Source of the DNA: Peronospora farinosa
Taxonomy: Eukaryota; Oomycota; Peronosporomycetes; Peronosporales; Peronosporaceae
NCBI GenBank assembly: GCA_947646735.1
Contig: CANTFK010000800.1
Span: 1-64,000 of the forward strand
DNA: 64,000 bases
Direction: 5' to 3'
In this document: piece after piece, positions 10,410 to 22,336 of the stretch
Numbering within the stretch: the stretch's first letter is position 1
Layout of the letters: each line of letters opens with the position of its first letter
Notes under the pieces: generated by a model
Seen by the model: the letters and a program-made list of their open reading frames with translations, nothing else
What the model was told of the DNA's origin: nothing
Database searches by the model: none
Program-made: the position numbers and the translations under genes

Positions 10410-11885
10410 ATGAGTACTGACATTGTGTATGATTACATTGTTATTGGCGGTGGTAGTGGCGGCATGGCTTCAGCCCGTCGAGCCGCTACATATGGCGCCA
10501 AAGTGCTTGTCATTGAACGTGGTCGTGAATACAATGGGATGGGTTTAGGCGGTACATGTGTCAATTTTGGGTGTGTACCCAAAAAGGTGATGTTTAATAC
10601 AGCTGCTCATGTGGAACACTTAAATCGCGCTAAAGATTACTGCATTAATTTGAAAGATTTTTCAGTTGGTGATTTTGATTGGACGAAAATGAAGACCAAA
10701 CGTGACGCTTACATTACACGTCTTAATGGCATATATGAACGTAATTTAGACAAAGCTCAAGTCGATTATGTACAAGGAATTGCTACATTTGTGGCTACAG
10801 ATAAGATTCAAGTGGCTGACAAGATCTTTACGGGCAAACATGTGCTAGTAGCACCCGGTGGTGTTCCTACAATCCCGGATTTTCCGGGAAAAGAGTACGT
10901 GATTGACAGTGATGACTTTTTCCGACTTGAGAAGCAGCCAAAGAAAGTGGCAGTTGTTGGTGCTGGGTACATTGCTGTGGAAATGGCGGGAATATTTAAT
11001 GCACTAAAGAGTGATACGACGATCTTTTGTCGTCATGATCAAGTGCTTCGTAAATTTGATTCCATTGTTCGTGATCTCGTGAATGAAGAAATGGAGAAAT
11101 CAGGTGTCAAATTTGTACGTCATATGAGTGCAAATCGTGTCGAGAAACAGGACGACAGCAAACTCACGTTGGTGGTTGATATTGATGGACAAGAACACAA
11201 GTTTGCAAACTTTGATACGATCCTATATGCTGTTGGCCGTGTACCACGCACCAAAGACCTTGGGCTGGAAAAAGTTGGTGTTAAGCTTGCACAAGGTGGT
11301 TTCATTGAGGTGGACGCACAGGAAAACACATCGGTGCCTGGAGTGTACGCTATTGGTGACGTCACGGTGACTGGCTGGGAGCTCACGCCAGTGGCTATTG
11401 CTGCAGGCCGTCGTCTAGCCGACCGTCTATTTGGCGGTGAGAAGGACGCGTGCCTTAACTATCATCAGATCCCGACGGTAATCTTTAGCCACCCACCTAT
11501 TGGCACGATTGGATACACGGAGTCAGAAGCTCTTGAGAAGTATGGTAAAGAAAATGTCAAGGTGTACACGAGTAAGTTTGTGAACCTGCTTCACGCGATG
11601 GCGGACCCAGAGCACAAAGGCAAGACGGCCATGAAACTGGTGACTGTGGGTGAGAAGGAGACTGTCGTGGGTGTGCACGTTGCTGGCGAGGGAGCGGACG
11701 AGATGATCCAGGGCTTTGGTGTGGCAGTCAAGATGAACGCCACTAAGGCGGACTTTGACAACATTGTGGCTATCCACCCTACGGCTTCTGAGGAGCTCGT
11801 GACCATGGCACCGTGGGGAATGATTAAGGACAAGATTGTGTTGTCGCCAGAACCGGCGCGCCCCGCCCCGGCGTGTAAGCAGTAA
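10410..11885 (+). CDS. GSR: Glutathione reductase
   Basis: 491 residues, the usual length. FAD-binding GGGSGG at 13-18. Redox-active disulfide Cys50 and Cys55 in [18 protein letters not shown]-domain motif [13 protein letters not shown] near 182-194. Second FAD motif AIGDV in the FAD domain. Dimer-interface catalytic HPTASEE with His456 and Glu461. These are the hallmarks of class I pyridine nucleotide-disulfide oxidoreductases of the glutathione reductase type, which regenerate GSH from GSSG with NADPH. The N-terminus has no obvious targeting sequence, suggesting a cytosolic enzyme. Single exon. The C-terminal tail is Pro/Ala-rich with a cysteine, but lacks the GCUG tail of mammalian-type thioredoxin reductase. 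Confidence 0.95.
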   Translation: MSTDIVYDYIVIGGGSGGMASARRAATYGAKVLVIERGREYNGMGLGGTCVNFGCVPKKVMFNTAAHVEHLNRAKDYCINLKDFSVGDFDWTKMKTKRDAYITRLNGIYERNLDKAQVDYVQGIATFVATDKIQVADKIFTGKHVLVAPGGVPTIPDFPGKEYVIDSDDFFRLEKQPKKVAVVGAGYIAVEMAGIFNALKSDTTIFCRHDQVLRKFDSIVRDLVNEEMEKSGVKFVRHMSANRVEKQDDSKLTLVVDIDGQEHKFANFDTILYAVGRVPRTKDLGLEKVGVKLAQGGFIEVDAQENTSVPGVYAIGDVTVTGWELTPVAIAAGRRLADRLFGGEKDACLNYHQIPTVIFSHPPIGTIGYTESEALEKYGKENVKVYTSKFVNLLHAMADPEHKGKTAMKLVTVGEKETVVGVHVAGEGADEMIQGFGVAVKMNATKADFDNIVAIHPTASEELVTMAPWGMIKDKIVLSPEPARPAPACKQ

Positions 11886-12410
11886 GCAGAGTACAAGCTT
11901 CAGCTGTACACGAACAGACCGACATGCATCTGCATACCAGGTGCAAGCTAGTTGTAAGACATATTACAACAGGACATTGTTGCTTGGATGACCCCGCATT
12001 TAAAAAATTGCAAATGTGCTGCTGACAGAGTGTTTCTTGGATTTAATAGTGATGACATGTAGCTTAGCGAAGAGATTCGGGCTGCAACAACTCTTATCGT
12101 AGGGAACGTAGCTGTGGTTGTAAGTACAGCAGAGATACAGGTCAAAAATGATGAAAATAGTCCTATGACCTTGGAGTTGCAACATATAGAGTATCTTATG
12201 TGCTGCATGATACGGCCGAAAGATGGCGTTTAGCCTGTCACTTCGCCCAAGAGCTACAGCTGTAGTATACTGGCGTGCACATTGATACATCGAGAGCATC
12301 GCACGCTACTCAGTATGTGGTCACAACACCGTCCACCACTACCTTTTTAACAACTCTGGATATAATCACGAGTTATTAGCCTGGATGCAATCCTGACAAT
12401 AAGAGAGGGC
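11886..12410. other. Shared 3' flank of convergent genes
   Basis: Between glutathione reductase (+) and the URC4-like gene (-). Frames in this stretch are short and motif-free. Nothing further seen. Confidence 0.5.
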
Positions 12411-14061
12411 TTAGAAGACAGTGCCATCGCTTTTGATCTTGATGGGAGGACCACCGTCGGTGCGTTTCTCCTTCGCAATAACTCGTCCAGCTTTCCAGCT
12501 TCCCCCTTCGAGCATCTACTTATATACAAACAAACAAAAATTGTCGTTTGACAGTTCAACAAATTCCTCAGACAGCACAGAAATGGATTTGCTAGAATAC
12601 CTTGACAAGCGGAAAGAAATCGGCAGAGAAGTCAAGTTTCTGCAAAATCACCTTGTGCAGCTCGTCCAAGATTGCGACAGTAAGAGCTCGCCACTCGATG
12701 ATTACTTCGGTGCTTGGGTCGAACTCGTCTGTTAAAATGTTAGAAGACTTTGGTACCAGCACACCAAAGTCCACCAAAAGCCCTCCATTGCGATACTCGG
12801 GCAAACCTAACAAGTCATGAATCAGTATCCAGAAAATTAAAAACATCGAGGCAAAACAAATTGTATCGAAGCTAACTCCTACCAGTCATTAGCTTGAGGT
12901 CTGTGATTTCGAACCCGGCATCCTGAAGCGGTTCCATCAGAGAGTACGTTAACCACTGCGACAGCTTGTGAAAACTCACAGATTTGCCCGCTTTCTCATG
13001 TTCCGGCAAATAACTGATACAAAAATCCACAAGACTCATGTCAATGTTACATGGCCTCGTACTCAATAAACTTACACCGGTACACGTACGACAACTCCCA
13101 CACGTCGCCCATGTTCTGACCTCCAATACGTGTTCGGCTCTCGGGCCAAATATCCTGCAGTCCATGCAGCACGACTTTCCAGAGATCCGTAATGGATATT
13201 TCTCCATCGGTATTCTGACGTTTCATCAGGTAGTCCACCATATTTCCCGGTCGTATCGATCCGTCCGTCCCCATGAAAAATTCTGGATAGTTGGTAATGC
13301 TCTTGCCCAGACGCTACATTATCATATCAAATCAAATAGTATCGATTAAAATCCGCAAACAAAACAATTTAAAGTACAATAATCAACCTTGAGTAGATCC
13401 GTTCTTCCAGCACATCCCACCAATGGATTTCCTTCTGTCTGCTCCAACATTATTTAATTTTGATAAAAAATAAATATACCATACTATAAAAATAACTATA
13501 AAAACAAAAAAAGATACTTACCACTTGAAACGCTTTAATGATTGCGTCATCGGACAGATGAGTCAGAGCTTTAGCGTCCACTCGATGCGGATCTTTCGTT
13601 CGATTGTCCGAGAAGTTTCCGTCGAGAAACATATGGAAACTTGCGATCCCTAACCCTTCACTCCGACTATAAACGTCTTCCGTGTCTGGCTCTTTGAATT
13701 GCCATAGAGAGCCAGCGCCTGCGTCCAGTAAGACACTGACTAGTGCCAAGTCCAGTAACCGTCGAGCTTTTTCCAACTGGTCGCAATCCCATGTTGACGT
13801 CATCTTTTCCACGCGATGTGGATTGCCCGTCTCAAAGTGACGCCAGCGCGAATGAAATGGAACTTTGGCCTCGTTTGGAGTCGGATACGACTGGCGAATC
13901 ACCTCGATGACGTAATCAGCCAAAGCCGGAATTTTCGTCTCGACCACTGAAAAATGAGGTACTTTGTCTTCTTTTGCGAGCCTCAAGACACGGTGACAAC
14001 CGTCACGTATGGACGGAAGGGATCGCAAATAATCCACTTGATCTTGAGGGGACACGGACAT
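12411..14061 (-). CDS. URC4: URC4/URG3-like protein (DUF1688), six exons
   Basis: Exons read on the minus strand: 14061-13522, 13438-13388, 13313-13078, 13034-12883, 12806-12601, 12515-12411. This totals 1,290 nt, or 429 residues. Introns are 83, 74, 43, 76 and 85 nt with GT/AG ends, and the frame is kept through all junctions. Conserved DUF1688 landmarks appear in order: GNPHRVEKM, EGLGIASFHMFLDG, NPLVGCAGRTDLL, GSIRPGNMVDYL, GDVWELS, FHKLSQWLTYSLMEPL, GLPEYRNGGLLVDFGVL, EWRALTVAILD and a C-terminal SDGTVF. The family takes part in the fungal URC uracil-degradation pathway (URC4 = URG3); its exact reaction is not established. The 43-nt intron is the weakest call (donor GTGTAAGT, with an alternative two bases away). 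Five introns is many for an oomycete gene. Confidence 0.88.
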
Positions 14062-14831
14062 TGCTCAACGTTATAGACACGAGGTAGCTTTGTGTTTACG
14101 TGATCGGTTGTAATAATAAGGATCGAGACCAGAAAAGATTCTCATGTGCGCCCCTTCAACCTGATATTTTACTCGTGTAAAGTACGATGAGAGAATGGAT
14201 TACTTTGCATAGAGAAAAATAACACTAGGTTAAATGTTATAAGTCATTGACCAAAAAAAGTTATTGTATTAAATTCACCACGAGATGTAAATTATCACAG
14301 ACAAGAATACATCTACCACCACGAAATTTGCGAAGGTATCGGTGATTTTAGTGCAAGTAAATGCCGTCGTACAACCTGAGCTTATTTAGAAAATATCCTC
14401 ACTTAGACTACATGACTTGATGCCAAGTCCCTAAGTCGTGAGTAGGATGTGATGTTAATTTCCACGCTTGTGACGACTGAGATCGGCCACAAAGACACGG
14501 AAATGAACTTGTTTAGAGAATTTGCTCGCTCGAATACACCGTGAAGGATAAAGGTCTGCTACAAATTCAAAGATGAGTGTACTTGTAACAGAGGTAGAGT
14601 CTACTGAAACAGTGATATTCAGCATACAAATCGAACAAATTCAGTGAAAAAGTGTCCATGAACAAAGCCAAAAGATGTACATTATCGACTAGTACGAGTC
14701 CACTGTCCACAACTACATCCATAGAGTCCAACACAGTCAAGAAGACGCGAGCGCGGATACACTCGTAACAGTCCAAGCCATCCACATTTTCATCTTTTTA
14801 AATATAAACACCGATCAGTGAAGATTGATAG
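14062..14831. other. Intergenic between URC4 gene and element E1
   Basis: AT-rich sequence with no supported gene on either strand. It ends where the left LTR of element E1 begins at 14832. No target-site duplication was found at this junction. Confidence 0.5.
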
Positions 14832-15438
14832 TGTAACAGGGCATCTAGTTACACGTAAACATTAAGTAACATACTTAATGTTTGGTCTAAAAGTATCCAT
14901 GATTACTTTTGACCTGTCACTTGGGTGCGATACACAAACGTGATCCACCCTCGTGAACGTGATTATCCATTTATGGATTCACATGGGTAGGGATGACGCT
15001 AGTTGAAGCTAGGCATCGCGACGTCTCAGAAAGACGTCAGTTGCGATCTTAAATCTAGATTTAAGTTCATGCGACAGGATACGCTTCTAAAGAGTCGCGT
15101 ATCCAATCTATATATATATACATATATAGCCAATCAGTAGTTAAGTATATATTTAGTTATAATTAATTAAATATAGCTCAGTCTTGAATTTGCTAAACAC
15201 CGAAGCACCACGCACGAGAAGCTGAAAAGCTTCTGCGTGACGTCGGTGTCTTCTTGTCTTAGAAGTTCGTTGCACTCTCGCTTAAGCGAGAGGCAACTGG
15301 TGGTACGACTGCTTAAGCAGTCGACCAACCGCATAACCACCCTCGCACGCGAAGGTAAGACGGTCTAACTGCTTCCTCGCTTGTGCTGAAGGTGTGTGCT
15401 AGTAGCACGAAGCAACTTCGTAGAAGTGCCCGTCTGCA
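14832..15438 (+). repeat. E1 left (5') LTR
   Basis: 607 bp, TG...CA ends. It holds an AT-rich stretch near 15110-15130 and several perfect palindromes, including one centred on cttaag within ctctcgcttaagcgagag and one at 15302-15326. It differs from the right LTR by few substitutions, plus an apparent flip of the 15302-15326 palindrome. Confidence 0.92.
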
Positions 15439-15497
15439 CTTGGTAGCACTAGTAGTCCTTCCCACGACCCGTCTCTCTGAGCGTGCGTGTGGTTAAG

Positions 15498-16561
15498 ATG
15501 GTCCTTAATATGGACTGGAGTGACTTCCCTCACCTCTCCCAACATCATAGGGAGTTGGCAGAGCATATGGCGCAGGGACTTGGTGAACAAGCCCTGGTCA
15601 ACCTCTTGCATTGTCCTCCTGAGCAACATGTTGCTCAAATGGAGAAAAATGAGGCGTTTGTGCTCGGACAGCGTAGAAACGCGTCCGAGGTAAACAGCCA
15701 AGCTACCGCTGAGTCCATCACTAAGACTCAGGATGAGCTTAGGCTTGAGCAGGCACGTAATGAGGCGCTCAACAGAGCTGTTGAGACGCTCTCTGCCCGG
15801 CCTACTCAACCGAGGCCCATTCAGATGGACCCTCCGAAGTTTGATGGGACTAGCCCTCACACGATTGTTCACTGGCCATTAGCAGTTGAGCAATGTGGAG
15901 TGGTGCAGCTCATCGAAGACGACACCAGAATGGTATGTCCAATTTGCGTGACAAATCGTCAGAGTGGGCGTACTCTGCGCTGATGGCTAATGCTGATGCA
16001 TTTCCATCATGGGCGATCTTTAAGGCAAATATTCGTGCCATGTATCAGCCGCCTAACAATGAAGTGTTAGCTTCTTTGGAGCACGACAGGCGAAACGCTC
16101 TCTGCAAGAATTTGTGCAGGAGATGCGTTCGCTGTCGGCTTTCATTAATGGGGAACAGATACCAGAGCGTATCAAGGTGGCCACGTTCATTAATGGACTT
16201 AGGCACGGCCCATCGCGTCAGGCCCTTTTTTAGAAAGGTGCCAGCGACGATGGAAGAGGCAATTGACATTGCCTTAGTTGAGGAGCAATCCTACAACAGC
16301 GCCTCGGCGACAGCCTATTACAGGCCGTCGGCCGAAAGTTCTGATGCCACTCCTATGGAGTTAGGAAATGCAGATGTGATCTGCTACAAGTGCGGCAAGC
16401 GAGGCCATGTGATGGCTCGCTGCTATGCCAAAGTAGCTGCTGGTGCTAAGGCAGCCAGCAAAAGGTCTCCCAACCCGAAGGGAGGTGCAAAAAACCAGCG
16501 TGCACGACGCACGGGTTCAGCACCTTCCCAAGATGGGTCGGGAAATGCGGGAGCGCAGTAG
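15498..16561 (+). pseudogene. E1 gag, frameshifted
   Basis: The capsid-like part starts at the ATG at 15498 (alternative 15510) and reads to about 15880, where the frame shifts. Further shifts occur near 16095 and 16234. The distal frame has EEAIDIALVEEQSYNSA and one zinc knuckle CYKCGKRGHVMARC at about 16382-16423, then a basic tail. This is a typical retrotransposon Gag (capsid plus nucleocapsid) for packaging element RNA, but at least three frame breaks make this copy non-functional. Confidence 0.85.
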
Positions 16562-16623
16562 GGGCGGGATGCCCTACTGCCGCGGACTCTGAAGCTACCC
16601 CTAAGTTCAGAGTGATCGAACAA

Positions 16624-19104
16624 ATGGGTAGCATAGTCCCTGAGGTTCCGATTGGTCGGAACTCAACCTTTTTGGTCTATAGCGCTCGAGTACGAGGCTA
16701 TGACCAAGTGATGAACCTTCTCGTGGATTCGGGTGTATCACAAAACTTTGCGAAACTCGCGGCTCTGAAAAAGAGACCGGCGAGTTATGAGTCGCTTTGC
16801 CAGGATGGCAAGCGAGAAGAGGCGATCGTTCGTTTAGCGAACGGTGCGCTCGTTAAATCGGAGGGAGTTCAAGTTGAACTCGCCTTCAGTTACAGTGACT
16901 TCTCTTGTAAAGAGAAGTTCACAGTGTTAGGTATGGAGAGTCCGTATGACCTCATCCTAGGCATGCCTTGGTTGGCTAAACATCAACCATGGATAGACTG
17001 GCGTACACGCACAGTCGCTAGCTCTACGCAAGACACCGGAAAGGATGTGCTCTTGCGAGAGGCTTATGGGGCTGATGCTGTGTTCAACACAGTCGAGGGT
17101 GCGATGACGGTATGTCAATCGACACCAGGAACTATCCAGCTCGAAAGGAGTGATGTAGTTGGAAGTGCACTGGCGGAAAGCCAGGTGACACATATTCCTA
17201 CCCAGGTCGAAGAGACTGGTGTAGTGAATGGGGCGATGACAGGTAGTCATGCGTCCAATAGTCCTGCACAGAGCCGAGAGCATGTGGCAGTTGATGGTGG
17301 GCTGACAGGAAGTCAAGCGCCACAAGAACCGGCACAGAGCCAAGAGCCTGTTGCGGTTGGAAGGAGTGCGTTAGCTGAGATAGCAACGACACCTTCTTCC
17401 AGGTCAAAGATCGTGGTGACTCGAAGAACGAGCACCAGACATATTAAGACGATCAAGAGCACGTCGAAACGAGTGACCCTTGGATCAGTCTCGGTCCAAG
17501 AGGACGGACCTACGAACGAGTTGTTCGAGGCCGTCGAAGACAAAATGCCGGAGGCATCCTCTGTTGAGGTGCTCCAACTTGTCTTGGCATCTGCCGAGGA
17601 GATAGTAAATCTCTCGAAGATGACGTGGGATCTGTTCCTGTCCGAACTAAAGCACGAGATAGTCGCACCAGTTCCAGAAGAGAACGTGGTGGACTGTTGT
17701 TCTTCATTCACAATGGATGAGAGTGTCTTGGAGACCGACAAAAAGAAACGGTTCGCTGCTCAAGGCTGGGATGCCTTGAAGGACAGCCCGTTCTATGATG
17801 TTCTGTGGAAACACCGTGATGTGTTTCCAGCAGAAGTGCCGAGCCGCCTACCGGCCGATAGGGGCATCAGGCATGAAATTGACCTGGAGCCTGGCACCAA
17901 GTATTGTGTGACCAGGCAATGGCCGTTGCCGAAGGAACAAGTCGATTACATCGATGAGTTCTTCGACAAGCGAGCTAAGGCGGGACATGTACGTGAGAGC
18001 AAGTCGCCTCACTGCAGCCCGACCTTCTGTGTGCGTAAAGCAACAGGTGGATGGCGCGTGGTTCACGCTTATAATAAGCTGAACACGGCCACCATTCCAG
18101 CTCAAACGCCGATCCCGCGGAAAGATGTTTTGTTGAATTCCATGGGAAAGTCAACTATCTTTTCCGCGTAGGATCTGAAGGATGGCTACTATCAGGCTCT
18201 CATGCGAGATACCGATGTAGCCAAAATGGCAGTAAGCACCCCAAGCGGTATGCTGTGGGAGTGGCTTGTGATGCCACAAGGGTTGAAAAATGCTCCGGTA
18301 ACATTCAATCGATTAGTGGCTCACGTGATGCGTCAGCACCGTGCCTACGCGCCCCATTCCTTTGACGATGTATTCGTGCATAGTAGGGCGGAGGACGGTC
18401 TGAGCGCGATAGAGTCGCACAAGCGTCATTTAGACGCTGTGTTGCAGACTCTGGGTGACGCTCAATTATACTTTAACTTGCAAAAGTGCGTAATAGGGGT
18501 CCCCGAGATACCTGTACTGGGCTACATCGTAGGTGCATATGGTGTACGAGCAGAACCAGAAAAGGTAAAGGCTGTAAAGGAATGGCCAGTCCCAAGACAC
18601 GTGAAGGATCCGAGCCAATTCCTTGGGCTCGCTAATTACTTGCATAAGTACAGCAAGAATTATGCGGAGCAGACTAAGCCATTGTCTGACCTTTTGAAAA
18701 AGGATACAGAATGGATTTGGTCAAAGGAGCAAGAAGATGCGTTCACATCAGTGAAGAAATCTCTTGTAGAGGCACCGGTCTTGGCATTTCCAGACGCGGA
18801 TAAGCCCTTTAGTGTCGTCTGCGATGCAAGAAATTTTGCGATCGGCAGCGCACTCATGCAAAAGGATGACAACGGCGTTGAACGTGTCATATCGTATCAG
18901 TCTCGGCTTTTTAAAGCTGCCGAGATGAATTACCCTGTGCATGACAAGGAGCTACTTTCAATTAAGTATGCCCTTGTAAAGTTTCGGGTGCACCTCTTGG
19001 GCAACGAACCTTTTGTGGTTTACGGATCACGCATCACTGCGGACCGCTATAAATTCACCGCACCTCTTGCCGAGAATGGCGAGATGGCTAACATTTTTCT
19101 TTAA
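16624..19104 (+). pseudogene. E1 pol part 1: protease, RT, RNase H
   Basis: The protease has LLVDSGVSQNF (active-site DSG) and DLILGMPWL. A spacer of about 270 residues holds loose repeats of the type SQ-P-QSRE. RT starts at RGIRHEIDLEPG and has TPIPRKD; a single in-frame TAG at 18169-18171 interrupts it just before DLKDGYYQ, then the frame resumes. The catalytic box reads SFDDVFVHS, where relatives have YFDD. RNase H begins at FSVVCDARNF and decays after about 19020, with a shift before 19104. One nonsense codon plus a broken RNase H make this a pseudogene. Confidence 0.88.
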
Positions 19105-19148
19105 ATCTAATTTTCAAAGTTGAATATAAGCCGGGTAAGTCGAATGTC

Positions 19149-21363
19149 TTGGCTGACGCGTTATCGCGCAGACCAGGCTTCGAGGCAAGACACCAGGAAA
19201 GTGTGTCTCGTGCGAAAGAACAAGTTGAGTCGTCCACATTGGCAGCCATGAAGGCCTACCATGTGACGAGCTCAATGACCTCCGATATCAAGGAGTGCTA
19301 CAGCCAGGAAAGACATTGTCGCCTGCTGTTGGATCATTTTGGTGGACGAAAGGTTACCCTTCCGTCGCTCCTGAAAGCGAAACTAAATCGCTTTAGTTAC
19401 AGTGATGGCCTGTTATGGCATCAACTGTCACCCTGTGATCCCTTGAGAATCTATGTCCCTCATGACACAGATCTCAAGCTGATGATACTTCACGAGTGCC
19501 ATGATGCGCCATCTAGTGGGCATCTGGGCCGTGAAAAGACATTCTTACGAGTGTCAGAGGAATTTTGGTGGCCCCACCTATACCGATGGGTGGCCAACTA
19601 TATTCGCTCTTGCGAAGAGTGTCAGCGCATAAAGCCTGCAACTTTGAACAGTGCGCCACTGAAGCCACTGCCGATTCCAACTGAATGTTGGAAGTCGGTC
19701 AGTTTGGACTTCATGTTTGGCTTACCGCCTAACCATAAAAGCAGGACGGGGCTCGTCGTCTTTGTAGGCGACTGAGCAAAATGGTGCCTTTGGCACCATG
19801 TAGCATCAAGATCTCAGGAAAAGAGGCTGCCCTCTGGTTTCTGGATCACGTGTATCGACTACACGAGATGCCCGAGTCCATCGTATCGGACCGGGATCCG
19901 CGTTTTACGTCGGGTTTTTGGCGACATGTGTTTGAGCTGCTGGGTAGCAAGCTCCACATGTCAACCGCTGATCATCCCCAGACCGATGGCCAAACAGAAC
20001 GGGCCAATCGAGTCATGGCGGATGTGTTGCGTACAGTGGCGACTCCCAAAGAATGGAGCAAGAAATTGCCATTCGTGGAGTTCGCTATTAATAGTAGTGT
20101 TCACGCCAGTACGGGTGAAACACCGTTTTACATTAACGGACTGCGTCATCCTCGAACGCCAGTCTCGTTTGTACGCAGCCCGAGTCTTAGTGGGGGAGGG
20201 TCCCTCACTTCGCTCGGTGCGAATGCCAAAGAGGGCCAAGGTTTCCTTAGTGACACTGCTAATTTAGCAGTGGTCACGAAACCTATAGGTGTCACGGAGG
20301 AGGAACGGCAAGAAATGCCAGTGCTCCTTGACGATGATATTAAGTGTTATCAACAGCGTCGACCCATGAGCGACCTCTTGGAGGCGTCATAGGCGAGCTG
20401 GATGCAAAAAGCGTGAGCGAAGCTCAGCGCTTTGTGGATTAGCGATTAGCCATCACACGTAAAGTCCGTGACGCGATGGCAAACGCACAGGACAAGCAAA
20501 AACAATATGCAGACCAGCATGGTCGCGAAAACAATGAACACTTTAGTGTGGGGGACAAAGTGCTATTAAGTACTGCTACCCTACCTAAACATGCAATTTC
20601 TGTACTACCTGGTGGTACTACTAAGCTATTTCCCCGATTCATTGGGCCCTTTACAGTGGTTGAAAAAGTTGGAGACCTAAATTATAGGCTCACTATCCCA
20701 CCGTATATGAAGACGCACCCCGTATTTTACGTGGGTCGTCTGAAACGGTATGTTGATCCAGAAGAGATCACATATCCACATCGGTCTAACGAGACCGATG
20801 GTGACGTCGAATGTGAGTCGAGCGTCGCGACCGATCAGGCTACGAGGAATCCGAGAAGCTCCCCGTATACGAACGAGGCGATAGAGGACTCGGCGATCGA
20901 GGAGGACTCCGCGCTTGACGCGGGTCTCTCATCACCAGTCGCTCTAGGATGTCCAAACGGGTCTTCAGGCGGTCATACCCCTGACGGTCCCTCGTCCTCA
21001 TATCGCGCAGATCCAAGTTCAGTCGCGAGACTCGACTCTCGAGATCTGCCACCTTCCTCTTCAGCGTAGCGGACTCAGCCTGCGACTGAACAGCAGCAGG
21101 GTAGGCAGCCGCGAGTAGGTGGGCGTAATCGCCACTCCAATCGGGTTCCACATGTGTTGGTGGACGCGGAAGGGAACACGCGCTTCCTTGTTGGAAGGCT
21201 GTTGGCCCACCGGTTTGTGAAGCGAAAGCTCCAAATCCTTGTCCAGTGGAAGGGTTACCCAACTAGAATTGACTCATGGGAGCCTGTGGACGCCTTGCGC
21301 GTCGACGTGCCTGGGCTGGTGGCTGATTATGCGAAGCAGCACCAGCTGTCGTCTTTCTGCTAG
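19149..21363 (+). pseudogene. E1 pol part 2: integrase and chromodomain
   Basis: Zinc-binding N-domain with His/His then CEECQRIK. Catalytic core with DFMFGLP (first Asp), a frame break at about 19772, then SDRDPRF (second Asp) and HPQTDGQTERANR (Glu). A second break near 20390-20475 precedes the C-terminal GPF/Y module (FPRFIGPFTVVEKVG, HPVFYVGRLK). An in-frame TAG at 21067-21069 separates this from the chromodomain at about 21166-21350 (LQILVQWKGYPTRIDSWEP), ending at the stop at 21361-21363. Chromodomains in such elements target insertion to marked chromatin. Confidence 0.88.
20840..21262 (-). other. E1 antisense ORF continuation, coiled-coil
   Basis: Directly after the stop of the minus-strand ORF at 21263, the same frame continues for 141 codons opposite the integrase tail and chromodomain. 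It contains a heptad-like stretch (LKRKVADLESRVSRLNLDL, then RLKTRLDILERLV) and a Pro/Ser-rich end. It may be the C-terminal part of the antisense protein, cut off by one TAG. It may instead be a chance open frame opposite coding sequence. Confidence 0.45.
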
Positions 21364-22231
21364 GTCCGGATGGACTAGCAGAAGAAGCGTGGCGAGAATC
21401 AATTGGGGGTCGCTTACCATCCATAATTTCATGCGCACGCTTCATGGCGAAGCTGATTCGCTGCGACCGTTGTTTCGTTGCATCTACATGCAACGTTACA
21501 CGGAGCCGAAGTTCAGCTTCATATTCGTCGGCTGTTTCGTTAGAACGCAGCACGACTCGAATCGGGAAAGCACGACCAAGTGCTTTGCCCTGCTTTTTCC
21601 ACAAGGGAAAGACGCTATAAAACTTATGAGCGTCAATAGTTGCACGCTGCAAAAGCGCTGCACTAGACCCATCCGAGTTCATCCACTCAGATGGAGGTGG
21701 CATTGGTGGCAAGCCACTACTCACGTAGCCGCCCTCGCGACGACGGGCTAGTGAGGCCGACGGTGTACTTGGTGGAGCTTTAAGCTCACACTCGCCTGAG
21801 TCTGACTCTCCATTATGGATTGTCAAGACATCAGCATGAGGAGTCACATCTGACTGAGTCGCGACTACTCCTTTCGAAGTAGCGTGCTCAGTCTTAGTCG
21901 CTGCGCTCGTAGGCGCAGGCGACGAGGCTTTACCTTCGCTTGCACGAAGCATAGATGCTCCCTCAACGATGGGTGCCTCAAATGATGGGGACATATGTCC
22001 CATCAATGAGCTTTGCTCATCTTCACTATGGGGTGATGGCAATGGCGTAGTCTCATTGTAATCTACAATGAGAGATGGATCTTCATCCACATTATCGTGA
22101 GATGGAAGATTCACCTCAGTGCCTGAAGCACTTTGCGACGGCTGCGATAAATCGCGGCGCGTGCGCTTAGTACTGGACTGCATGGGTGACTTTGCAGGCG
22201 ACCCATCAGACTTACCACGTTTCGGTGGCAT
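21263..22231 (-). CDS. E1 antisense ORF, 322 residues, unknown function
   Basis: Starts with an ATG at 22231, about 105 bp inside the 3' LTR, and runs opposite to gag-pol. Most of it (21364-22231) lies in sequence with no sense coding role; the last 100 bp overlap the chromodomain. The product is basic at the N-terminus (MPPKRGKSDG), then Ser/Pro/acidic and low in complexity. It then has a more ordered block near residues 195-285 (HKFYSVFPLWKKQGKALGRA, ETADEYEAELRLRV) and an Arg/Pro-rich end. No family was recognised. Extra and antisense ORFs between pol and the 3' LTR are known in some plant gypsy elements; whether this one is expressed is unknown. A promoter in the 3' LTR could drive it. 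Confidence 0.55.
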   Translation of the reverse strand: MPPKRGKSDGSPAKSPMQSSTKRTRRDLSQPSQSASGTEVNLPSHDNVDEDPSLIVDYNETTPLPSPHSEDEQSSLMGHMSPSFEAPIVEGASMLRASEGKASSPAPTSAATKTEHATSKGVVATQSDVTPHADVLTIHNGESDSGECELKAPPSTPSASLARRREGGYVSSGLPPMPPPSEWMNSDGSSAALLQRATIDAHKFYSVFPLWKKQGKALGRAFPIRVVLRSNETADEYEAELRLRVTLHVDATKQRSQRISFAMKRAHEIMDGKRPPIDSRHASSASPSGPSRKTTAGAASHNQPPAQARRRARRPQAPMSQF

Positions 22232-22336
22232 GAGAATTGAGTAGACTAAGCGGCGCGTTTATAACGGCTCGCAAGTCTCTCTGTCTCCTAGGCGATGTTT
22301 TACAAGATGTAAAAATCGTTCTAAAACGGGGGATGG

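Noticed and set aside
12421..12735. Plus-strand 104-codon frame over the URC4 gene
   Set aside because: It is the shadow of the last two exons and the intron of the minus-strand gene, whose conserved motifs fix the true strand.
14567..14785. 72-codon minus-strand frame before E1
   Set aside because: No motif, AT-rich context and no start context; treated as chance.
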